From NCBI GenBank assembly GCA_037903355.1, contig JBAJFE010000026.1, forward strand, positions 930,001 through 994,000: a stretch of DNA of 64,000 nucleotides, in the 5' to 3' direction. This DNA comes from Trichuris trichiura (Eukaryota > Nematoda > Enoplea > Trichinellida > Trichuridae). Each line of letters starts with the position of its first letter. The first letter of the stretch is position 1. Below, in pieces: positions 33,749-48,700 of the stretch. Both the position numbers and the translations under genes were made by a program. Below the pieces are notes generated by a model, which worked only from the letters and a program-made list of their open reading frames with translations, had not been told where the DNA came from and made no database searches.

Positions 33749-36700
33749 CTGAAAAGCGTTTCACCTATCGCTGCCTTCTCGTACAATGCTAAGTTTAAAA
33801 TCTCCATTTAAATAATTTCATGTTCCGCAAGTTTAAAGTCCCTACGATGAACTTTCAATTATGTCCGTCGTAACGTATGCAGCATCGATGAAATTCCAAA
33901 GAGAATTTTCATAGGCTTATAAATAAATGTTTCCGCATAATATAGATCGAAGCGAAGCGAAAAGGATTGTTCACAATCTTTATTCGCTCGACAAGAAAGA
34001 TACGAAGGCGAGTTATTGTTTCTTTTTTATTTCTGTAATAAGCACTCGTCTGTTCGAATATGGCCTTGTCTCCATTTTGTTATAGACACCAAAGAGCAGG
34101 AGAAAACAAAAAGCGTATTTAAGAACCCGTGAAATTCTTTGTATGCACAAAATACGACCACACCTGTTTGCAGTATCAACTCTGCTTGGCAGGAAATTAT
34201 TTTATAAGTAGTTTTTCTTGGCTGAAGTCCAAATCCATGTTTGGTGTTATTAGTACATTGGTAGAACAATAGTCTGCTTACTCAGAAATTGAATTTTCAT
34301 TTTTTTTCATTCTTAAAAAATCGCGGGCCGGCAAAATTCACCGTCTGCTCAGTTGCGTAGGATCTCCTCAGCCTCTCAGCAAAGGGCTAATGCTCTTAAA
34401 ACATTAGCGGGGAAAAATGGTTAGTCCATTATCAAATGCATTTCATATTGCCTAACGTCAGTCGACGCGTGCAATAGCCGCGTCAAAGCGCATGTGTAGC
34501 AATAGCGGTTTCCGCTATCGTCCCAAAAGTACTGTGAGCAGTGCACTGAGTCAATCAGTGCAAAGTGAATGTTTCACTACTCGAACTTTTTTTGCGTCAT
34601 CACTTCAATGTAAACGAGACTAGCTCTAAGTTTACCTAATGGCTAGCCTGATTGGTCAAAAATTTTGAGACAAACTGGTCGCATCACTTAGTCGGTCTGG
34701 CTGATGTTGTATGCGCGCAGTTACATCCCTTTAGAGCCCCAACATTGATTAACACGTTGACGATGCCATACTCGTGGTAAGCTTTCCGAATCATTCAACC
34801 TTGCTATGCTTTAACCTTTATGATTAGCAATTTCTGCGGAAGGAAAGCGACAGCCTAATACGGACTATTGTTGATGCGTTTTGCTTTAGGTGACATGCAA
34901 TCACCTTTCAGCATGAGTTTAACGGTTGTAGCAAGTCTCCCATTAGCGCGACGAACCAGTGGTGCATTTTTGGATAGGCCACCGCCACTTTTTCAACTTC
35001 CTAGTGCTATATGGATATAATTGATTGCGCGAAAGCATTTTAACCTCCTACATTGCGATTAGGAATGCGAATGAACAGAGATTATCAAGTGAAAATGGAT
35101 TCGCGCCTGGTTGTGCAAATACGCGCGGCCATTTATGTCAGGAAAGGTTCTCTTCGGCCACCTTACACGTAATTGAATGCTTCTTGCAAAAGAAGCCGTT
35201 TTTATTTGCTTACAACGTCAGCTTGCTGCGTTAAAAGCAGGAATTAGATCTCATCATGCAATCTTATATGAGCACCTAAGCAGAGTCCAATCGATTGTCT
35301 TAGTTCCATCCTAAAATGCTGCGTCCTTGCCCTTCGTCCCAACGTTCATTCTGCTAAGCATTTTCAAACAAACCTATCAAACTTTCCTTAAAAGATGTAA
35401 CATCGATTTTTGCCGAACAAGCATATAATTACTCATGATTTTCTTTCATATTTTGAGCTACAAAGCGATTGTACTATTTCTCGCCCGCTGGTTGTTTTTG
35501 GAACGCACCGACGGAAAGTGTTTGCTAATGCTCAGAGCTTTGCTCCAAAATATTAATAATTTTTCTACGTGTCAATTTCTTCCTCTTGAAACTTTGAAAT
35601 GGGGAAGTTTGAAATCCTTCTCAGTAATGCTACGTACGCGTTTTCAGCTTGGAAGTCAAAATTCTTCTCCGACAAGTTTCCTAACCGATCTATGCTAAGC
35701 AGCTAATGCTGCTGATATTACAAGGGGCTTACTTAATCCGACAACGCGGTACCCCGGCCAAATGTTTCCAAAGGCTGTTCGATATTATACTTGCTATGGG
35801 AAATAGCTATGGTTTCATCGTACGCATTCGAAAACTTGCTCTATTGTTGGAAATGATCTAAGCGTAATAATGAGCAAACAGCATGTGAAATCGCTGTCGC
35901 GAATTATGCAACAAAACGTGAATAGGCGCTAACGTGTTTCTCATGTCTACGACCAACCTTCGAGAAGTTCACCCATCATTCTTCCTTTAGTTGTATTCTT
36001 CTCCTCATATGATTTAATCAGATCCCTATTTGCGTGGCTGCTATTTAAAATCTATTTTGCAGCTGTTGAAACCGCAGAGTTACGGGGCAATAAAACGACG
36101 CGGGAGCGAGTTACTTACAAGGTTCGTCTTTCATCGTCTTTTGAGATCATACGTAAAAATTTAAAAGTAATTTTATTTTGGGCTACAAATATCCTCTTAA
36201 TCTTATTAGCACTTTTCGCTTTGCCAAAAGTCCATGGCGAAAACGCTCTGTTAAAAAACAAGTGAGTTAACAGATCAGCAGGAACAGAGCGCTGTGTATT
36301 TTCAAAAATTATATACCTATGCAAATTTATTTGAAAAGTACCCATTCATTGGAACGCTGCAGATGTATTTTGCATCTATTAACTTCTCTCGATTTGGCAA
36401 GCCCATTTTAAGCGCGCTTTAGTCGTCACATCCATTCTTGGACTGTTCAAGCTTCATATTTCCTTTTGTTGTGACTAAATATTTTCACATGCAAATCTGA
36501 AAACTTCATGGTCATCTCTATTGCTACAGCTTACGTATTCTACAAACGAAGTACAATGCGTAACCGTCTGCTTCGTTAAAGGAAAACTAAAAAACCAACA
36601 ATTACTAATTTATTAATGCTATCACTCTTATACACTCTGTATTTATATACATTCTTCAGGCTCTTTGTCTTTAGCAGGTACATCTTTTAGCTTTTTTTCC

Positions 36701-39700
36701 TTTTCGGGATAAGACCCATTATCTTGTTTATACTAATGATGGAGCTTCTGAATCAGCTATTCGAAGACGCAAACTTCCCTTCGAGCTGACCACGATGATT
36801 ACTCAAACGAAAAACAACAATAAGTCAGCATTTTGCAGGAGCTATCCCTGTTTGCTCCTTGACGATTCAGTCACCCAATCAGATGTTATACTATTCGTAA
36901 ATTCTGTGCGTCCTTTTGGCATTCTTTTTTCATCCATTAACTAGTTGCCACTCCAGCCGCTAAGTATGCATATCTTCCTCATTTCCAAACATCAACGTAA
37001 CGTTTGGCTCACCTCGCCAGGTTGCTGACAAGGGGAGCAGACGAATCCTGAAACCTTTGCTTTTATCAGTCATAAATAAAGAAACGCGTGAAATGTGGAC
37101 TGGTTGCTTGAGCATTAAAACTTACATACCCGTACAAGGCACCCTACATTTAGATAAACGTATACTAGATTAAAATAAATAACGTGTTTGTTTATTGGGG
37201 AAAAAAACATCTTACAAAATGAAACTTTATGGTTTCCAGCAAATCTGCTTTAAAATTGGTTTACGTAACTTTTTGTGTCCCACCTTTGCACTCCAGTTGC
37301 GTTCACACTGCTAGCCGTTAAGCTGCTTGATTTTCTGAACGGAAGTTTTGGGCATTGCACGTCTCATTGGTTGCTGAGCGCTTGTTAATTCCTGCTTTAC
37401 TGCTGTTGATAGCCTCCTTTTGTCCGCTTAATTTTCAGTCAAATCAATCTATGGCAATTAAAGAATTGATCAGCATTGTCAACAAATTAACTAGCGATGC
37501 CATGCTTGTTCAACGTTATCTTAAATGTCAGCCTAAAGGTAGCTTTCTCATCGGATGCGCTATGTACAATTTCTCTGCATCATACCTTTAGCTTGCAAGA
37601 ATTTAAAGAAAGTCTAGAAAAATGTCTTTTTTAAAACTCTAATTCTTTCTCCTTGGTAAAGAAATGACAATATTATCCATCAGGTTGGAAGGCAGATTGA
37701 TTGATTGCTTTCGGCAATGAAACATCCAATAAGTTTTCAACTCGTGCAACCCACCTGCCAGTCTGGTCAATTGTACGAACACTGACCACCACCAAGCGAC
37801 TGCAACTGAGCACGTGCTTCTTCAAAAAGTATTAAGCAAAGTGATGGAATGCCGTTTGGTTTCCTCACATTTTATGCAGAAAAAATTTGTCATTTTTTCT
37901 CGCGGGCTTTATTGGAAAGTATACTGCCAGAAAGGTAACATTTTCATCCGCCTCTTTTCGATCAGTCTTTGAGTTTAGCTAAAAAAAGGGTTTAATGAAT
38001 TATTATGCTTTTCCGTTGAATGATCCGTTAACTTTCCGTCCAGTCTAAACTGGAAGCTTTTCGAATACTTCTTGTCAGCTGTGCTCTTCTCGCAAGAATT
38101 CGATTCGAAAACTTGTTGCTAAGCTAGTTCTGCTGTTAAGACGAACCTTATAAAAACAATGGTGCGCATAGATCCGCAGAAGTTTTCAGGCGTATCAGCT
38201 TAAGCTATATGGTGATCAGTTCTTTCATTTCCGTCTATTGATTGCCAAATATTTTCCTCTAATAAAGAACACTACGAACTTTGTCCGCCAGGCTGTTCCA
38301 TGTCATTAAGTTCTCTGATCATTTATTTTTTATGTCATGTAGAGCTTACACGTATCAACATTTCAACATCGAGCCCCAGTAATCATCATAAGCTAGCAAC
38401 AAACAGCCAGTAATCTTTAAGAGATCCAAGGCTATACAAATATCACTACACTTTCGTTATCATGAAGTTGCCAAGAAAATACGCATCAAGAAACCAGGAA
38501 ACGCGGGAATACTTGCGCGGTAAACGAAGCTAAAGAAAACATTTTACCGATAGGGTTCGCCATGCACAACCTCAGGCTATGGTTCTCCTCCTTCTGAACT
38601 ACCCCGATGGCCTCTGGCCAAAAAATAATTATAATTCAGCCCTTCGGGCAGACAGTTTCATTTCTTATGAGCTGAAGAACAGCGAGCTTTATACCAGAAG
38701 AATCAAAATGCCAAACGCGTGTATATTTATATTCTTCGCAGCCATTCTAAGTTACTGTTGAAAAGTGACTTTCAAGTGGCAGCTTTTCCAGCTGTCGCGT
38801 TTCACATGTGCATTTGCACGCGAAGTTCGTCATCGCCTCTCCACGTGTCCGCAGCATTATTAGTCTTAGCTTACTAAATAATTTTGGGATCATAAAACGC
38901 GAATGAATATATTCCCGATATCTTTCTAAACTTGAGGTGAACCCGCTGACTACTACATCATGTTAGACATTTCAAACCCTTAATATAATTGGTACAATAG
39001 AAAACGATGGTCGCACTTGTTTCCCAATGCTAACGATTTGATCTTCATGCCCGTCTGTCCGAGTCTTTCGTAGTTTAATGCCTGAAACTGAAAGTTTACT
39101 ATACTTATTTTTTATAGGGTTTACCAAACCGCTGAACAATGTTCTTATGGAAAGATTTTGAAAAAGCGCCTTACACAGCGTAAAGCAAACATCCTTCCCA
39201 TTTGCCTAAACCACGCGCGCCAAGGACCTACTATGGTATGGGAAATTTCCTTTTTATTTGTTTGATGAAGTAATAGTCTCCCCGTTAGCGTACGTTTTTA
39301 TGAACTTTTTAGCTACCTGTAGGATTTGCGCGTTGTTTTACCACAGTTCAACGATGGAACATAAAGAATGTCCATAACAACGAACAAGATGCTAGTGTTC
39401 CTGTCAGCCTGTGAGCTCAAGTTTTTCTTAGCTGGGACCGCTCTTTAATAAATTCTTCGCCGAAAGTTTGGGTGTACAGTGAGGCGTTAGTGCCGGTAAA
39501 CACCCATCTATTCCAGTGACTAGTTTAGGTTTAGAAGGCACAGTCGATCCTTCTTTTCCCAACAGTTCCGGTGCACTGGATAGTGCTCACTTGCTTAGCT
39601 TTCCAAATTAGGCCTGCTTATACAACGCATTTCTTGGAAAGTTTATTAACAGAGAGCGTTTGAAGACAGCGAAGCTGGCGCAACTTAATATTTCATGAAG

Positions 39701-42700
39701 TTGCCCTGCTGACATCTGTGTCAATCGAAAAATCGAATGGTACCGGCTAGGAACCAATTGCCAGTTTTGTGACTGCACTATTACAGGAAGTGTTTGGAAG
39801 AATTATTTCACCTCAGCAGTTTGCTTACTTGCTATTACAATTAATCAATGACATTTGGTAACAGCGAATTGCATATGTACCTGCAAAAGCAGCGCTGCTG
39901 AAGCTCTACCGTTGTTATTCACTCAGTCGATAGAGAAAATTTTAACTATAGCACTATTTGAATAAAGGGCGGGCAACCTTTGTCATTTGTTGGAAAATGA
40001 CAATTTCAATACTGGGAAAATAGTGTCGAATAAGTCGTTTGCGGACCAGTGTTTTTCTTATTAAAATTCCATTATTGCAGCAATTTACGAGCGATATCAA
40101 TAGAAACTTTTGCCGCTAACTCCATTTACCGATCGCCTTTTCGTAATGGCTATCGAATTTCAAACCGCATTGAGGCTTCTTCATAGTCGATGCCTACACG
40201 AGACCAATGCTATGAAAACTTCGCTTCGTTAAATTATGAATTCCTATATGGCTTGTCTAGGCTATACAAAGCTCGAATTGACTTAGTCACTTCTTTCTTA
40301 ACCCATCTGGTTTGTTCGTTACTTCTTCATACCTTATAATAAGGAAAGCAGTCAATAAAAGGAAGCGCCATGGAATGATAGTCATCGAGCAATGTCTACT
40401 AATAGGAAAGTTTTTGCTTGACAAAGATACGTGTGATAACTAAGAACTGACTATTAAATGAATGCATGGTATTAGATCAAAAAATGGATATCGACGTGCA
40501 GATTATGTGAATTCGTGAGGTGCACATCTCAGACTTGAAAATAAACAGCTTGGTGAGTATAAACTCCATTATAACATTCGCTGTATACCAAAGTATCCCT
40601 GTTGCCATTACTTGTTCAAGAGGTTTGCAAATAAAACGACTGCACCGAAAAAAGGACTGTTTAACAATAAAAGTTTCAAGCATTTAAAAAGAGCTCCTTT
40701 CAACAGTAGGCACCCAAATAGGCATTACTTAGAAAGCATCAAAGTAACACGCTCGTTTTTGCTTTCTCAATGAAGTAAGGCAATTTAGTTTGGCTGGTTT
40801 AATTCGCTTAACCGAGTTAGCTTGAGGATGTCTGACTATAACCGCTTGTCCTCATCCGTTGGGCTTAGGCTTAAGCATATGCCGTATCTGATTACTGCAA
40901 GTTAACCACCTTTTTTCATGCAACTAATTTCTGAACAAGAAGCTGCTGCACGTCTCCAGTTGTTTGCTGATCACGAAGCCTAACTACTTAATGATATAAT
41001 GGGTGTAGAAGTGCTGACTTATCTTCAAACTGAAGTCTTCAGTTATCTGACCGGCAGGATGAGCTCTAAGTAACAAAGGAACAGGGCGACTTATAAGGCA
41101 GCCACTTTGGCGCGATTCTTCTATACTTCATTGAAATGGAAACACTTACAAGTGGCTTTAGGACAGCTTGACAAAATCTTCTTTTCTAATTATCTGCTGA
41201 TTATTACTATTATTAGACTGGTAGCCTCTGTAGCAAAGAATGAAGCAACCCCCACGAAAGCCTTACATCTTAAGCATAAGTTATTATCATCATTATTAAC
41301 GTACTATCAATGGTACTGCGACTCAAGGTAGTAAAGAATTCGAAATGAGAATGCGTACCGATTAGACCGTGGGTCTCTGCATGAACATGTTCAGGGTTGT
41401 AACCACAACTGAATAGAAAAAATTACCATGGTGGATATTACAGAAAATAACGATTTATTTTTTGCAATCTGGCTCCTTGTCACATAAGGCGCTTTCAGTA
41501 GCAGCTAATAGGTTACACATTTTACGTTTCAGGAGCGATAAACCTTTCGTCGTTTACAAACTGGAGCTTATTTCTTATCGTAAAAGTTGGGCTGTAAGGT
41601 CTAAAGCTGCGTTGTCCGTCGTTTGGCAAACTGAGAGCTGACAAGACGTCTGATATTAGGAACTGAATCGGTTGAACTTAAAATGACACTTGAAGACTGA
41701 GTAAAAGCTTTGCTCAATGTTAGCATTCGTCCTGCCGGAGGCATGCAAATGTGGCGCACGCTGCATGCTAGTGGTGAGAAAGATTTCTCTTTCGCTGGAC
41801 TCTATCACCCTGACCTTGCCGACAAACCGCAAAGCACTGCCAGTTTAACCGTAGGGAAAGTTGTGAACTGCTTGCTGACGTCAGTGTTGACAATTCGCTC
41901 TTCACGAATTCACTGCAGAAGAGGTGAACAGGTTGACAGAGAGTCAGTCCTGCTGAAGTATGAGTTAATGGAAGTCTGACAGGACAGGTCGACTACTGAC
42001 GTGAACCAGCCGAATGGATAGGTAAAGCCTTGTCCGATAGGACCTGAATTGCCATCTGCGTGCGTTGTAAGCAGCAATTTTCCATTAAAACCATGTTTTT
42101 GAGCATCCACAGTGAACCTATGTTAGCGCAAAGACTCTAAAGCCTACTTGAGCGACTAGTTGAAATTAACTATGCAAAAGCGATCCGCATTTTAAACGCA
42201 TCTACTTCGTCACAGGTTCCCAGACTGATTATTGGCATCGATCCTGGCAGCTGTCTAATCCATAAAGGAATTGACGACCAGTTAGAGCAGGACAATTGTT
42301 CGGCAAAGCAACAATACGTCAAACTGTTTAAAGAATTCCCCTGTGCCGGCGCGCCGACAGCGATTACAAGCTCAATGGGCTTACACCGTCGGTCGGTTCT
42401 CTTTATTTCAGTGGGGGCGTTCAAAAATCCTATGGCCCCACCTATGAAGCGCGAAAACGAGGATAGAACTTGTTCCTACATTTCTTCCGACTAAGATCAC
42501 GCAACAACATCGCTGAGCACACTGAGCGTATCAGTCCGTTGGTAAAAGCCGCCCGCCTTGCTGAAATCCACAAGTTAGATTAGCTAGCTCAATGGATATG
42601 TCTGACCCATGTCTCTTGTCCAACAATCTCATAACCGCCTTATGAAAGCCATGCTGAAATGAATATTGTTTCTTACATACACTAATGTTGACAAATGCAC

Positions 42701-42737
42701 ATTTCAGGCAGTACATTAAAAGTACTCGACGAAGAAC
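33749..42737. other. Gene desert with no supported gene
   Basis: About 9 kb in which every ORF is short and without motifs. From about 40.9 kb onward the plus strand contains short helical, coding-like segments broken by stops (EQEAAARLQLFADHEA near 40940; LLERLVEINYAKAIRILNAS near 42145). These could be decayed exons. The region also must hold the KCNQ promoter. Confidence 0.4.
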
Positions 42738-45700
42738 GTGGCTGTCGGGCAACCGAACAAATTTCGTTCACTTAATCTTCATGCTTCCCACAGCATGAGC
42801 GATTCGATTGTTTTGGAGAAGTCTCTGTTGAGGAGGAAAGCTGACGTCACAGCATTACGTAGGCTGCAGATTTACTTGTACGACTTCTTGGAACGCCCTA
42901 GAGGCTGGCCAGCCATCTTCTATCACATTTTTGTGTAAGAAAACTATTCTTCTTAGATTTGTTGTTCCAACATGTTTATCTTACCCCAGTGCAATTAGCC
43001 TTATTATGCATGGGATATTTGTAAATGAATCAAGCAGTTGTTCCGCACCAGGTTAGCCTTACCTCTACGAAAGGAAGTGTATAGCGATTAGCTGAAGCCT
43101 TGTTCAATCATTAGCGTTTTAGTCGATCCCCTGGCGCGCTCTCAGCGCGTTCTAGCGGACCACTTTAATCAAAACCCTGCATGCTAATTGCTGTATGAGG
43201 TGCCGATCCACTGGGTGACTGGACACAATGCAATGACGTGAACTGAGGCTGATTCAAAATAAGAAATATTAATCCTAATATTGATCAGTTTTGGCCACAC
43301 GCCAAAATTGGATACCGTTTTCTGCTCTACATGGCGGCATGAATTGTTTTTCTGATAAGCCCAATGCGATCACCGCCGTTCCCTATTAATAGTAGATGGA
43401 TAATCTTTACAACGAGTTGAATTTGACAAGATGAAAAGTGTTTCCAGAAAAAATGTTGACGTGGGTAGCAAAGCAAGAAGCAAAGAACGCTCTCACTTTT
43501 CGCTAATCCCTCAGGGAGATGCCGAATTGAGTTCACGTCAAGCTTTAATTTCGCTAGGCTCTCGCAAGGTGACTTGCATAATTTTCAAATCCCTTGCGTC
43601 GTTTTGCACAATACCAGCTCAGTCAGTGGCGTCTGAATGCTGAAATGAAGAGCAATAATCAAACCAGCTGCTCTGTCTGTTTTTCAAAGGTGAAGGAGGG
43701 ATCTGTACTAGGAGCGGCTTGACAAGGGCTAATACAGGTTCTCTGTTCAGATTTGTACGAATGCTTATTTAACGCCTTTTTAAAGGACAATTTTATTATG
43801 ACAGCGAAACAGCATTGCTTCTACTTGCTTTCAGAAGGCTAAGGGTCCAGCGAAGCAAACAATTTCTATTAACAATCATACTTTACCGTGGGTGTAATGT
43901 TTGAACCAGTCGCCTTTGCTCACGCAGTTTTATTCCTAACTGCTTAGAAATATTCCTCTTGAAGAATTGACAAATCTATTTTGTTAAACTTTCATGGAAG
44001 AAGCAAGAATAATTAAGCTGCACTTGAGCGCAGCATTAGAGAAGGAAAAGGCTTTCGCAAAACGAGGACAGCTTGTATCGTATGATCAGCGCTGCTGATT
44101 CACATTTTTTATGTCTGCACCTGAACGTTTCCATCGTTACTGAATTGAAATGAAAATGATGGCTAAACCAGTGTATACGCGCGTGCTGCCTGATTTAGGA
44201 TCCCATACGCTCGTCGCAACAGGAAGTTCACCAGACTTATTAAAGTCCTAATAGCTGAGGCGCTCTTAGGCTTGCTGCGTAACTTTACAGGAAGCTTTGT
44301 AGAATAGTGCGAACCAAGTTGTCAGGCGTTGGGCAATAAAAATCCCTTGTTCCATTGCGTCCTTTCAATGGGGACTTGAAGTCAAACAGTCGATTAGACA
44401 CTGGCGACAACGAACCGAAAATGAGTGGAAATGCAGAAGATGCAAAGCAATCTAGCAAATGAGAAAATGACTCGACGACCAGTAGAACAACACCTGGAAA
44501 ATTGGGTTTAAAGTTTGCAGCAGCGGAAAGATTTCTCCCCGTTATTATTCTGTCTACTTTCTGAAGGGAGCATCTTCAAAAGCTTTTTGAACTGAAGAGA
44601 AGATTGCAGACGACAATAAGCGAACCGCGCTTTCCGTCCAACAGATGATGGATTAACACTTATCCTTCCCCATTTCAGCAGATTAGTTTCCCTGTTGACG
44701 CAGTCTCGACTGATGCAAACGCTGTGGCATTTAAATTGGTTGAGACTTTGCTTAAGTGCTATTCTGCCTTAGTTTCCTCACTAGCCAGCAAGAGTTCCTT
44801 AGCTAAAAATGCTATCCAAAAGCAACGGTGAGCAACTGCCGTCTGCTTTTCGCATGAAGCTGGTGTTAGTGATTAAGAATGCGATGTCGTTACCTTCATT
44901 GCTATATACGTTGGTGAAATTTCCCGAATAGCAACGGAACTGTTGATGTATCCGCGCCGATGTAGAATTCTGCATAATCACGAAAATTGGCAAAAGGTGA
45001 TTGAGTTTAGCAGTGGAAAGTTCAAAACAAGTCTAAAGCAGCTCAATGGCTTTCATTCGTAGAATTCCAGCGAGGCGCTAAAGCGATGTGATAAGGCTTT
45101 TTTTTTGAATTCCATAGAACGAGGCAGAAGATTGACGATCATTGAGAAACCTGGCTTTCAGAACAGAAGCACCTTAGTAAGAATTGCCCATAAAACCTTC
45201 AACTCAGCTCTTAAAACAACCAAAAAAGTTTTGCAACTCGCAGAGTCCGCTGCTGAGGGTGAACTTTATCCAAAGTGACATTACCGTGTTTGTAAAGCGA
45301 ATCTGGCTTTGCTGAATGGAAATACTTCTTATAGAGAGTAGGCATTAAGTGATTTCATCATTTCCTCGAACAAATTATACGTATGACAAGTTAACTGCTA
45401 CAGTTAGCGTCATGTTAAAATTTAAAAATGCCATGGGAAAGCTACTTGCAAATTCCTTTCAGTTAGGAAACTATATGACTTCATTTGGACACGTACAGTT
45501 TTTTTCTTTGAATTAATTTTTGTTGCTGAACCGACCCTGCGCAAAACCTTTCCGAATGCCAATGGAAAAAATCTTTCTGTAACTGCTCCTAATAATAAAA
45601 ATTATTTTAGCAGGCAGGGCCGCGTAAAAGGAGACGGTACAGAAGATCTGATTTTCAAGTTTAAACGTTCATTACAGAATACTCTGTTTTCAAGTACCCT

Positions 45701-48700
45701 TTTACATCAACAAACGGAACAATCGAAAATCACTTTCTTCCTTCCGCCTGTTAAAAGCTGATATTAAGACGAAGCTTGAAAGACAAATTTTTGTACATAT
45801 CTAAAAAGATATTTGCCAACATTTGTCCTCACCCAGATGAAGCTGTATCTCAAATATAGTTGGAATTTAGTTAATCGATTGCAAAAACGCTGCCTTTTGC
45901 AAGCATTTTCTTTATCTCAAAATTTTTGTTACTTTTAAAATGCCGCTAAAGGCCTGCATAACCCTGATATAAAGTTCAGGTTTCCTACTTACTTTCCTGA
46001 TAAAACAGGAGCTGTAAAAATAATTCGCCTTCCAAAAGGAAAGAAAGGGATGTAAACCATCTTTATCTCTGAATGATTGTTTGAATGATGATTGTTTCTG
46101 AAGAATTTCGACTAGCACCTTATTTTCAAACCTAAGCTGATCATCACTACGTTGTTTAATAGAAAGAAGCAATGCATAACTTCCACTTTTTGTCATGTAT
46201 ATTTTAACTCCTCTTTTCTTAAAGAACAGCTAATGCTCTATAACGATAGGAAGTCATCAATTCTAATGCAATAACCATTTAAAGCTTTCTTTAACTTCTG
46301 CTTAATACCACTGATAGCAGGAATGCGGTTCTTAGATGGAGAATTTCGTAGAAACCTTCTTTCAACGTAATTTTCATGATTCTTCAAAGCTTTTGCATTA
46401 ACGCTAACAAAACTTGTTCTAGGCTGCTGCTGGCCGCCTGTTGTTTAATTCTGTCCGTGCTATCGACCATCCCTGAATACCAAGAAACCACAAACGTCTT
46501 ACTAATTATGGTAAGAAAGAGCACTGTCAGTAGCACGTTAAAAAACAGTTTGATGATATTTCAGGAGATTATTGTTGTTATTTGGTTGGCCCTCGAATAT
46601 CTAATCCGAATTGCTTCATGCGGGTGCCGTTCGCGCTATCAGGGCATTAAAGGCCGCATACGCTACCTCATGACGCCCTACTGTATCTTAGGTAAGGAAG
46701 TCGCTTTTTTACGTCTCAGGTTCTGACGTCGAGCGTACAAGAATTAGTTTTTATTGAGCTTCCCGGCAGTTGGCAATATTTTAGGCTTTTCATGTCCTTA
46801 TTATTAATTCCTAAATTTCAAAAATGCTCCCATCGACGTTGACTTTATTTTCGTTCATTCATTGATTGGAAGAGTACATGGAATTTATTTCTTTTTGTAA
46901 GTTTGGAATCAGCCTTATGAATAAATAATAAGTTGGTGCGCAGGCCAAACGTGGCCGTGACGTTAGCTGCTTATCATAGAGGAAGTTACCTTCCTGAGGG
47001 AAAAGTTAAATTGTATGTGCTAAAGAATAATTCATCAAGCAAACGACTGGTAGTTAACAACGTTCAGTTAGCGGTAGTACCAACTCGTTGTCCGGCTTTT
47101 CCGATTTCGCTGTTGGCCGCCTGAATTCTGAATATTTCTCAGTTTAATATACATGATCTCCGTCGAATATTTCTATATATCACCGCCTGATTGCTCAATA
47201 TCCATATTCATGGAGAAGAGTTTACATAACACTGTTTTGGTCAGATCGAAAAAAATAGGAGGAGATATCACTCCCCACTACCCTTAGACGAAATTATTTG
47301 TCATTGACAACGGGAGATGTTAGCTTATTTATCAGAAGTACTATTTGCCCATTTTCTTTTTAACCCAGCAGTGCGTGGTTCAAAAAATGAATTTACTTTT
47401 AGATATGGTTGTTGTCATTGCCTCAGCTGTTGTGATTGGAATGGGTACCACGAGTCCCATGTTTGCAGCGCCTGCTCTGAGAGGATTGCGTTTTTTTCAA
47501 ATACTCAGGATGGTGCGTATCGACAGGAGAGGAGGATCTTGGAAGCTGCTCGGCAGCGTAGTTTATCTTCATAGACAAGTAAAAACAAGAGCATCAAAAA
47601 ATAAGCCGCCCAAAAAAACGGTGTCCTAATTTATTTTTCAGGAGCTTCTTACTACTATGTACATTGGTTTCTTGGGATTAATATTTTCCTCTTTTCTTGT
47701 TTACTTATTCGAGAAGAATGAAAACGAACAATTTTCAACCTTTGCAGACGCCCTTTGGTGGGGTGTGGTGAGCATGCAATAATTACCTAAATGCATGTTC
47801 GAGAGACTATTTAAAAGTAGAATGTTTAAGCGTTAAGTTTACGTAGAAAAAACGTTTTCCTCGCCGTTTGTACATGCTGCGCTTCAGATTACATTGTGCA
47901 CGGTTGGTTACGGAGATCGCGTTCCAAGAACTTGGCAAGGCAAAATCGTCGCGTCCTTCTGTGCTCTACTAGGCATTTCATTCTTCGCTCTTCCAGCGGT
48001 AAACAAAATGTGATGCAACTGCAAATAACTGACATACTATGCACCATTTTCAGGGTATTCTTGGATCTGGTTTCGCCTTAAAAGTGCAACAGCACCAACG
48101 CCAAAAACATATAATCCGTAGACGGGTACCGGCAGCTACTTTGATTCAATGCTTCTGGAAAATCCGCGCTTTGGAGAAGAGCCCACCGTACTATTCAGTG
48201 AACCGAATAAAGATCAGAAAATGTGACAATAGGTATGCAGACAGAAACAAAATTAATCATTCATATCATTGGAATAACCGATGTTGATCCAAGTAGAGTT
48301 TAAGAATTGTTTCTTGCTATGGAAAGAAGTATATAAAAATAACTCTACACTTGAATGTTAAAGAAATTTTCGAGGGTATTTTTGGGAAGCAGTAAATTAA
48401 GATGAAATAGCTCACGTCATTAATCAGAACTTTTTAATGTGTCGGGCTAATACACAATACCGCCAAGTGTTGGAATATTCCTTTTTATATGACATGACTT
48501 GTTGAGCTGTTTTAAAGTCAGCTAAGTTAGCCGCGTTTAAGGCACTTGCATTTCTCTATATTTCTTAAGCTTTAACCATCACTTGGATAAATAAACGCAA
48601 TGGAGATCAAGTCACCAGAACAATGACCTCGCATCATTAAAAGGCATGACCAATTTTAATTAGCTCTTTTCGTCCCATTCAAACAACAAATCTTCACCCT

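Noticed and set aside
35435..35698. 87-codon plus ORF with a hydrophobic start
   Set aside because: Leader-like N-terminus but no cysteine pattern, domain or splice support. Most likely chance.
42138..42492. Open frame with an IIGIDPGS string resembling a RuvC-type nuclease motif
   Set aside because: A short string only. No further catalytic residues or family features follow.
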